DNA from: Gammaproteobacteria bacterium 45_16_T64
GTDB lineage: Bacteria; Pseudomonadota; Gammaproteobacteria; Pseudomonadales; Ketobacteraceae
Assembly (NCBI GenBank): GCA_002162955.1
Contig: MABD01000018.1
Span: 186,001 to 250,000 of the forward strand
Length of the DNA stretch: 64,000 nucleotides
Direction of reading: 5' to 3'
Shown here: positions 58,186-64,000 of the stretch, in pieces
How the letters are laid out: every line of letters starts with the position of its first letter
How positions within the stretch are numbered: the first letter of the stretch is position 1
Made by a program: the position numbers and the translations under genes
Notes under the pieces: model-generated
The model's input: only the letters and a program-made list of their open reading frames with translations
Database searches by the model: none
What the model was told of the DNA's origin: nothing

Positions 58186-59469
58186 ATGCCTGTAGATAGT
58201 CGAAAAATACCTGTAGATATATTGCAGATAGGCATGTTTGTGTCTGGAACGGACCGCCCGTGGGCAGAAACCCCCTTTCCAATCCAGGGGTTTCACATCA
58301 GTCATCGCCGACATATCGATACACTTCAATCACTCTGTGAATTTGTGTGGATCGATGTGCAAAAGTCTCGACACCAATTCAACGAAGCTGAATTAGGCGG
58401 CGTAACCCACGTTGCTGGTGCTTTTGACAGCAAAGGCGATCTCGAGAATGGCCGAGAAGTCATCAATCTCAAGATCAGATCCATACAGAATCCATACCCC
58501 TATAAAGCAACATCCTCTGTAAACAAAGAAATCAAACAAGCGAAAAAAGCCCACAAGAAAATCCAAGAAAGAATCAGTCGCGTCATAAAGCAGATGGCAA
58601 GCAATGGACGCATAAGAATAGATCAACTCCGATCCGCGACACATGACTTAGTTGATAGCGTCATCAGGAATCCGGATGCATTTGCCTATCTCATACACTT
58701 AGACAATTACAATCAGAACCTTCTCAATTATTCCATTCGAGTAGCAACCTGGGCTGTTTTGGCTGGCCGTCATCTCGACCTGACTCGAGAAGCACTGACG
58801 GATGTTGCAGTAGCATCCATGCTCTGTAAGCTCGGATACACGACTCTACCTAAAGATTTACTGATCACCCAAGGCACGCCATCGCCACAAGTGGAAGAAC
58901 TACTAAAGCGGTCATTAGTGAATGGTGTTAAATTGCTAAAGGCAAGTGAAAATACAAACAGCCGTATTGCTAAAATCGTATCCTACCACTTAGAACGCTT
59001 TGATGGCTCGGGCTACCCGAGAGGAAGTCAAGGTCGGAAGATCCCCTTTTTGGCACAGCTAGTGGGCCTGGCAGATTATTACGAAAACCTCACCAGTCAT
59101 GACTTTAGAGATACTCCTTTTGCCTCCACCGATGCAATAAGAGAGCTCTACCGACAACGCGATGGGTTATTTGATAGCTATCTAGTGAATGAATTTATCC
59201 AAGCCATTGGCCTGTACCCGTCCGGCTCGATCGTCCGCCTAAATGACAACCGCACTGCAATCGTCGTCAATCAGGAAGGCAATTTCCGGCTAAAGCCCAC
59301 CGTACTTGTTGTAGAAGACGACAGAAAGTGGTGGCACTTGCTCAAACCTCGCGTAATCCACCTCAACCGCGTAGATTGCTCCGACAGCATTACAGCAAGC
59401 CTGCCCGCCCTATCTCCAGAAGAGCGCCTAGAAAACAAGCGCTTTATCAAGCGTGCTGCTTCATTCTAA
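58186..59469 (+). CDS. DUF3391-HD-GYP protein with degenerate HD residues
   Basis: A 427-residue protein. The N-terminal DUF3391 domain (KIPVDILQIGMFVSGTDRPW, GFHISHRRHIDTL) precedes a HD-GYP fold. The GYP part is intact: SYHLERFDGSGYPRGSQGRK, then LVGLADYYENLTS. The catalytic HD pair is lost: the usual LLHDIGKIGIP region reads MLCKLGYTTLP, and the earlier metal His (HSVNVA type) reads NYSIRVA. It is therefore unlikely to hydrolyse c-di-GMP, but could still bind it or other proteins. A GGDEF gene follows on the same strand 208 bases later. Confidence 0.88.
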   Translation: MPVDSRKIPVDILQIGMFVSGTDRPWAETPFPIQGFHISHRRHIDTLQSLCEFVWIDVQKSRHQFNEAELGGVTHVAGAFDSKGDLENGREVINLKIRSIQNPYPYKATSSVNKEIKQAKKAHKKIQERISRVIKQMASNGRIRIDQLRSATHDLVDSVIRNPDAFAYLIHLDNYNQNLLNYSIRVATWAVLAGRHLDLTREALTDVAVASMLCKLGYTTLPKDLLITQGTPSPQVEELLKRSLVNGVKLLKASENTNSRIAKIVSYHLERFDGSGYPRGSQGRKIPFLAQLVGLADYYENLTSHDFRDTPFASTDAIRELYRQRDGLFDSYLVNEFIQAIGLYPSGSIVRLNDNRTAIVVNQEGNFRLKPTVLVVEDDRKWWHLLKPRVIHLNRVDCSDSITASLPALSPEERLENKRFIKRAASF

Positions 59470-59677
59470 GATCAACATGCTCAAATCAATTCGCATATAG
59501 CTGATCAGTCGCCAGGACCTGGTGCAACAAATCACTCATATTAAACCTTCTTTTTAGACCATTAACCTCCTTACCTCCAGATCCCCTCGCGAACCTATTC
59601 CTCAGACGCTACAGTTACCCTATAAAAATAACGATACATTTTTGATTTAAGACCAGATTTTTGGAGCACCATCTCGG

Positions 59678-60946
59678 ATGGCTTTGTCCCATACAAGCTC
59701 TCTTTCCCCTGTTACCGATCCCGCCCTCAAAAGCGAGATTACCGACATCCTTATGTCTGGGTTTTACTTCCTGCTTTTCCCCCGGTTTATTGAACGTTTT
59801 TTCCGTAAAACCTACCGCCAAACCGCGCTAAATAACTTAAAAATCAACAGTATTTACATGTTAATCACTTACGCACTGCTTGGCATACTTGTCTTTTTAC
59901 AGGCACCTGTCAGTGACCTAGGCGCATTCCCTATCTGCTATGGGCTGGGAGGCCTATGCCTTGGCATTATCGCAACATTGTCGAGCATCAAATCATTTAA
60001 CCATCTCTACCATTGGTATACCGGGCCGGTAGCGATGATCGCTCTCGTCATTTTATTACATGTCGCTGGCACAATTGAGAACCCTGACATCAAGATTGCG
60101 GCTTACGCTGGGTCGATCTACGCCATCATCACAATGTACTCCATGCTTAAAATTCGCTTTTTCCTGGTAACGTTCTGGTGCCATCTCGCCGGACTGATAC
60201 ACCTTGTAATTCTACAGCTGACTCAACATGAAATATCGTTTATTAGCTTCCAGGCCTATTTTGTAGCGGCAAACCTGATCGGCATGGGTATCGCCTATGT
60301 CATCGAACACCGAGAGCGGGCCATGTTCTTACAAGGACTTCTACTGGATATAGATAAGATCGAGCAGAAACAACTTTACGAAAACCTAGAAAAACTAAGT
60401 CGCGAGGACTCCCTCACCAGCCTGGCCAATCGACGCTACTTCGACGAACGCCTCGAGCAAGAATGGAACCGCTGCCAACGAGAAAAACGCCCGCTTTCTG
60501 TCGTCCTACTAGATGTTGATTTTTTCAAGCAATTCAATGACTTCTACGGACACCAAGCAGGAGATCATTGCTTAATGAACTTGGCTAAAGCACTAAAAAT
60601 GGAGGCAAGCCGCCCAGGTGAACTCGTGGGGCGATATGGTGGTGAAGAGTTCATTATACTCTACCCCAACATAGACGAAGAACAGATACAGACAACGCTA
60701 CAGCGCATCCTGGACAGAATCAGAGACCTCAACATTGAGCATCAAACCTCAACCGTAAATACTATGGTGACAATTAGCCTGGGAGCCGCTACTGCGTACC
60801 CAGTACGCAGTATCCCATCTGAGCGTGCCGTAACCGCAGCAGACAAAATGCTCTACAAATCAAAAAACAACGGTAGGGATCAGTGGCACAACACCCGCTT
60901 ATCGCACTGCGAAGCACAACCCTCCCAACTGGAAATACTGCCTTAG
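59678..60946 (+). CDS. Membrane diguanylate cyclase (GGDEF)
   Basis: A 422-residue enzyme that makes c-di-GMP from two GTP. About six membrane helices occupy residues 55-210 (a MASE-like sensor), a short coiled-coil leads to the GGDEF domain: REDSLTSLANRRYFDERLEQ, VVLLDVDFFKQFNDFYGHQA and the active site GRYGGEEFIILYP. The inhibitory site upstream reads RPGE rather than RxxD, so product feedback may be weakened. The following gene converges and overlaps by 4 bases. Confidence 0.93.
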   Translation: MALSHTSSLSPVTDPALKSEITDILMSGFYFLLFPRFIERFFRKTYRQTALNNLKINSIYMLITYALLGILVFLQAPVSDLGAFPICYGLGGLCLGIIATLSSIKSFNHLYHWYTGPVAMIALVILLHVAGTIENPDIKIAAYAGSIYAIITMYSMLKIRFFLVTFWCHLAGLIHLVILQLTQHEISFISFQAYFVAANLIGMGIAYVIEHRERAMFLQGLLLDIDKIEQKQLYENLEKLSREDSLTSLANRRYFDERLEQEWNRCQREKRPLSVVLLDVDFFKQFNDFYGHQAGDHCLMNLAKALKMEASRPGELVGRYGGEEFIILYPNIDEEQIQTTLQRILDRIRDLNIEHQTSTVNTMVTISLGAATAYPVRSIPSERAVTAADKMLYKSKNNGRDQWHNTRLSHCEAQPSQLEILP

Positions 60947-61257
60947 TCCCCCTCCAGTAGGTATGCAAAAGGGTCACCAGCATCCGCAGCGTCCTGAATA
61001 CTAGAACGAATACAAGGCAACCGAGACTCCAAGGGCAAACTCTCCTGCTCTATATGCTCACAACACATTTCAAGCACATCCACACCAAAGTACGCAACCA
61101 ATTCAGCAAAATCCTGAGAATTTGCTTTCACCATCACTTGCTCAATGATTTGGACCGCCTGTATAGGCTCATTCGGAGCCTCAGGGAAATAACGAGAAAA
61201 CCCCGCCCGAAATGGAGAACAGCGCTCCAATAACGGCGGGGGTAAAGAATACGGCAT
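60943..61257 (-). CDS. Hypothetical protein, 104 aa
   Basis: A soluble 104-residue protein starting MPYSLPPPLLERCSPFRAGF, with PNEPIQAVQIIEQVMVKANS, FAELVAYFGVDVLEMCCEHI and an acidic C-terminus. The composition is coding-like and helical. Family not recognised. Its stop overlaps that of the convergent GGDEF gene by 4 bases. Confidence 0.65.
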   Translation of the reverse strand: MPYSLPPPLLERCSPFRAGFSRYFPEAPNEPIQAVQIIEQVMVKANSQDFAELVAYFGVDVLEMCCEHIEQESLPLESRLPCIRSSIQDAADAGDPFAYLLEGD

Positions 61258-61342
61258 TGAACCCTCTCATTGATCACTGATCAATAATCGCTCTCCCGTA
61301 TCAGTGTAGCAAACTACCCGCAAGAAGAAAGACCTTCATGAT

Positions 61343-62590
61343 CTATGCCCGACGCTGCTTAAAAGCATGGACGCCTGTCGACAATAACGACCCCATTGCG
61401 GCTTTTAATGGGCTAAGGTTCGGCTTCAAGGGTTTGCCGTGACCAATACGGTGCATTTGCTGCTCAAACCAGCTGATATCCAACATAGCAGCCATATCCA
61501 GTAATTTGGACCCCGTGGTAGGTCGCTTAATATCGACTACATAGGTTGGGTCACTAATAAAGCGGTTGACCAAATCAGGGTAGACCGCCAATGGGCGCGC
61601 AATACCAATCATGTCGGTTGCGCCTGAGCTCAGCGCATCATTCATGCCCACACCGGAACGAAACCCTCCGGTAACAACCAGTGTCGATGCGGTGTGCTGC
61701 CTGACTTTTTCGGCATAATCCAAAAAGTATGCCTCACGTTTTTTGGTACTTTCCTTTTGTGGCTCAGCCTTGGCGTCTTTACCCATCATCTCTGGACTTT
61801 CATAGGTTCCACCAGAAATCTCAATCAAGTTCATCCCAACTTCCGAGAGCTTCTCAACCACCGCCATTGAATCATCCTCGCTAAACCCATCCTTCATAAA
61901 ATCTGCAGAATTTAGCTTAATACCAATAGGGTAGTGATCACCCACCGCGGCTCGCATCGCTTTATAGATTTCCAATACAAATCGCATCCTGTTTTCTGCA
62001 TTACCACCCCACTGATCTGTACGCCGATTATGGCGCGGGCTTAGAAACTGACTCACCAAATAGCCATGGGCACCGTGTATCTGCACCCCACTAAATCCTG
62101 CCTCTTTTGCCAACACTGCGCTGTCGGTAAAACGACGAATAATGTCTTCTATTTCTAACTCGGTTAACGCTCGCGGAGTATTAAATATCTTTTCCAAGCC
62201 CCTCTCCAATGGAATCGCCGAGGGAGCAACGGGCTGCTTATTGAGAAATTTGGGGATTTGCTTCCCAGGGTGATTGAGCTGCATCCAGATATGGGCACCA
62301 TTCTCCGTTCCCGCTTTTGCGCACGCGCTAAAAGGGGCCAAATCAACCCCCTTTTCCAATACAACCTGCCGCGGCTCGCCCATTGCATCTTTAGCGATCA
62401 TCACGTTGCCGGTTACTATCAAGCCAACCCCACCTTGGGCCCACGCACTGTAGAGTCTTGCTAGACTTGCATGAGGCAGCAAGGCTTTGGTCGATTGCTG
62501 CTCGCTCATAGCCGACTTAAAAAAACGATTCTTGATAGTGACGCCATTATTTAGCGTTATCGGCGAAGCAATATTCACTGTATCACTCAT
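61343..62590 (-). CDS. Old Yellow Enzyme-family NADH:flavin oxidoreductase
   Basis: FMN-dependent ene-reductase-type enzyme, 415 residues. The barrel shows ITLNNGVTIKNRFFKSAMSE, IWMQLNHPGKQ, the catalytic pair region GVQIHGAHGYLVSQFLSPRH with NRRTDQWGG, and TLVVTGGFRSG. The last about 60 residues extend beyond the barrel (LDISWFEQQMHRIGHGKPLK). Such enzymes reduce enones or nitro compounds. A TetR gene lies just upstream in the same direction; both have the same palindromic operator before them, so the pair resembles NemR/NemA. Confidence 0.94.
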   Translation of the reverse strand: MSDTVNIASPITLNNGVTIKNRFFKSAMSEQQSTKALLPHASLARLYSAWAQGGVGLIVTGNVMIAKDAMGEPRQVVLEKGVDLAPFSACAKAGTENGAHIWMQLNHPGKQIPKFLNKQPVAPSAIPLERGLEKIFNTPRALTELEIEDIIRRFTDSAVLAKEAGFSGVQIHGAHGYLVSQFLSPRHNRRTDQWGGNAENRMRFVLEIYKAMRAAVGDHYPIGIKLNSADFMKDGFSEDDSMAVVEKLSEVGMNLIEISGGTYESPEMMGKDAKAEPQKESTKKREAYFLDYAEKVRQHTASTLVVTGGFRSGVGMNDALSSGATDMIGIARPLAVYPDLVNRFISDPTYVVDIKRPTTGSKLLDMAAMLDISWFEQQMHRIGHGKPLKPNLSPLKAAMGSLLSTGVHAFKQRRA

Positions 62591-62628
62591 TGGGCAAACT
62601 CCTCTTCTATTCCAGTTATGGTATAAAT

Positions 62629-62647
62629 ACTAGACCGGTCGTCTAGT
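62629..62647. promoter_or_regulatory. TetR operator before the ene-reductase gene
   Basis: The palindrome ACTAGAC-CGGTC-GTCTAGT lies 39 bases before the ene-reductase start and between it and tetR. The central 13 bases GACCGGTCGTCTA recur upstream of the tetR gene. Confidence 0.8.
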
Positions 62648-62685
62648 TAATGTTTATAAAAAAAGCGCGATACCCGCGCCCATTA

Positions 62686-63282
62686 TTATGCTCGAAATAA
62701 ACTATCTAATAATACCGCCAGCGTCTGCTCTACGGTCGCAGTACTTCCGGTCACTTTCATGCGCAAAAGGCTGCCCTCCCACGCGTTCCAAAATGTTTCT
62801 GCCAACAATTCAGCCGTTACATCCTGCCGTATTTGCCCAGCCTCCTGCCCTGCAACCACAATCGGTACAAATCGCTGAAACCACTTACCATAAGCAGAAG
62901 ACATGGCAACCTGACACAGGGAACTGCTTGCACCCAACTCCGCAGCCAGATTCCCTAACAAACAGCCCTCTCGACACTCTTTGCGCTTAAACTCCACGAC
63001 CATCCAGCCATAAATTTGCTTGATGATATCTACAGGGGTTTCCGTGGTGTATAGCAAGTAATTATCGAACACTTCCAGCAGTCGATCGATATACAGCTCG
63101 ACGACCTGTGCAGCGTACGCTTCTTTACTATCAAAGTAGTGATAAAAGGAACCCTTAGGTATCTGGACAGCATCCAATATTTGCTTGAGCCCGGTACCGT
63201 TATACCCCTGCTCACACAGCAAATCGATGCCCTTTGCCAGTATCACTTCTCTGTTATGTTCTGTTCGTCTCGGTCTAGCCAT
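62686..63282 (-). CDS. TetR-family transcriptional repressor
   Basis: A 198-residue repressor. The N-terminal HTH reads ILAKGIDLLCEQGYNGTGLK followed by IPKGSFYHYFDSKEAYAAQ; the C-terminal domain includes CREGCLLGNLAAELGASSSL, with two Cys (CREGC) that could sense electrophiles or oxidants. Gene order and the shared operators suggest it represses itself and the ene-reductase, releasing both when it meets a reactive compound. Confidence 0.93.
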   Translation of the reverse strand: MARPRRTEHNREVILAKGIDLLCEQGYNGTGLKQILDAVQIPKGSFYHYFDSKEAYAAQVVELYIDRLLEVFDNYLLYTTETPVDIIKQIYGWMVVEFKRKECREGCLLGNLAAELGASSSLCQVAMSSAYGKWFQRFVPIVVAGQEAGQIRQDVTAELLAETFWNAWEGSLLRMKVTGSTATVEQTLAVLLDSLFRA

Positions 63283-63292
63283 GCCAAACAGT

Positions 63293-63310
63293 ATGCGACC
63301 GGTCGTCTAC
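63293..63310. promoter_or_regulatory. TetR operator before the tetR gene
   Basis: ATGCGACCGGTCGTCTAC, an imperfect copy of the site at 62629-62647, 11 bases upstream of the tetR start. This placement fits autoregulation. Confidence 0.75.
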
Positions 63311-63346
63311 AAACTCAATAGCTGATTTGTAAATAACACGTTTACA

Positions 63347-64000
63347 TTATGGAATATGTGGATAATCCATTTCTTTGGCCCAAGGAGCCATCGGCCGACA
63401 GCGCTCAACCACAAACTCAATAAACGACACCAACTTAGAAGGCGGCTGCTTACGGCTCGGATACACCAAATACATCATTTTTTCGGTGAAGGGGAAATCC
63501 AATAATAATGGCAATAACTCACCATTTTGTAACTCTTCATGGGCCAATGCACAAGGTAACATACCGATACCCATGCCACGTTTAAGCACGCTTTTAACCA
63601 GTGACATATCGTTAAGCGCTAACCGAGACTTCAATTCCAGCACCTCAATCCCGTCAGGCCCTTGAAGCTCCCAGGCCGCAGATGGGTGCCTGACGATGCT
63701 ATGGTCGTGTAAGTCTTGAGGGGTACGAGGCACTGGGTTTTTTTCTAAATATTCGGGGCTTGCGCAGATCACCAATTGCGCAGCGCCTAAACTTCTAGCG
63801 ACAAAGCTTGAGTCTGCCAACGGCCCCACGCGGAACGCTGCGTCGTATTCCTCTTCAACCAAATCGACATTACGATTATCTAAGATCAACTCAATCGATA
63901 TTTGCGGATGCAACGATAAGAACTCTTCTAACATATCTTGCAAGAATGGCTCGCCAAACGCGAGCGGCGCACTCACTCGTAACATGCCAGACGGCTCAGC
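63347..64000 (-). CDS. LysR-family regulator (N-terminus outside window)
   Basis: The C-terminal about 217 residues of a LysR-type regulator; the DNA-binding domain lies beyond the right edge. The visible part is the effector-binding domain: GMLRVSAPLAFGEPFLQDML, ISIELILDNRNVDLVEEEYD, AAFRVGPLADSSFVARSLGA, then LVICASPEYLEKNPVPRTPQ. This is the CrgA-like subgroup. The neighbouring gene it controls is probably further right. Confidence 0.93.
   Translation of the reverse strand, partial: AEPSGMLRVSAPLAFGEPFLQDMLEEFLSLHPQISIELILDNRNVDLVEEEYDAAFRVGPLADSSFVARSLGAAQLVICASPEYLEKNPVPRTPQDLHDHSIVRHPSAAWELQGPDGIEVLELKSRLALNDMSLVKSVLKRGMGIGMLPCALAHEELQNGELLPLLLDFPFTEKMMYLVYPSRKQPPSKLVSFIEFVVERCRPMAPWAKEMDYPHIP

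Overview
The window is a contiguous piece of a gammaproteobacterial chromosome. The block proA-nadD-rsfS-rlmH-mrdA-rodA-mltB-rlpA-dacA-DUF493-lipB-lipA (43850-55252) has the order usual in Pseudomonadales/Oceanospirillales-type bacteria. The moderate GC content, a PEP-CTERM surface protein, type VI secretion (T6SS) parts, several hybrid sensor kinases and an alcohol-sensing-like module suggest a free-living, probably aquatic species. The genus cannot be read from the sequence. No rRNA, tRNA, IS element or CRISPR array was found.

Layout. 1-8859: signalling region. A PhnD-type binding protein is paired with a BarA-like hybrid kinase (cut by the window edge). An iron-containing alcohol dehydrogenase follows, beside two membrane hybrid kinases and a LuxR-type regulator, which resembles the Erc/Era ethanol-oxidation regulatory network of Pseudomonas. 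8957-18451: accessory region. It holds a lipoprotein related to anthrax protective antigen and fused to a VMO-I-like domain, a divergent gene with an RGS domain (a eukaryote-type G-protein regulator fold, rare in bacteria), a PPP-like phosphatase, and an overlapping Hsp90-like/TPR gene pair. 18684-24067: a SEL1 protein, a VWA protein with a PEP-CTERM tail, a NagD-like phosphatase and small lipoproteins. 24064-30921: a 2285-residue VgrG-Rhs fusion ending in an HExxH metallopeptidase-like toxin, followed by a probable immunity gene. An orphan hcp lies at 42902, and no T6SS structural cluster is present.

31025-43417: PBP1b with a histone-like Lys/Ala/Thr tail, a PfkB kinase, a cNMP-binding protein, an acyltransferase, dapA with a leader that looks like a transcription attenuator, an HD/nucleotidyltransferase pair, and a P450-Rieske-methyltransferase cluster. 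43850-57861: core envelope and lipoate genes, ending in a DedA-PAP2 fusion, a DMT transporter and a TM2-like protein. 58186-64000: an HD-GYP protein lacking its HD residues, a GGDEF diguanylate cyclase, an Old Yellow Enzyme/TetR pair sharing an operator motif, and a partial LysR gene.

The most unusual items are the protective-antigen/VMO-I lipoprotein with its RGS neighbour and the 20-bp-arm palindrome between them, the VgrG-Rhs effector with an inserted zinc ribbon and a hairpin over its ribosome-binding site, the Hsp90-TPR pair, and the dapA leader. Homology statements are from reading protein motifs by eye; no database search was run.
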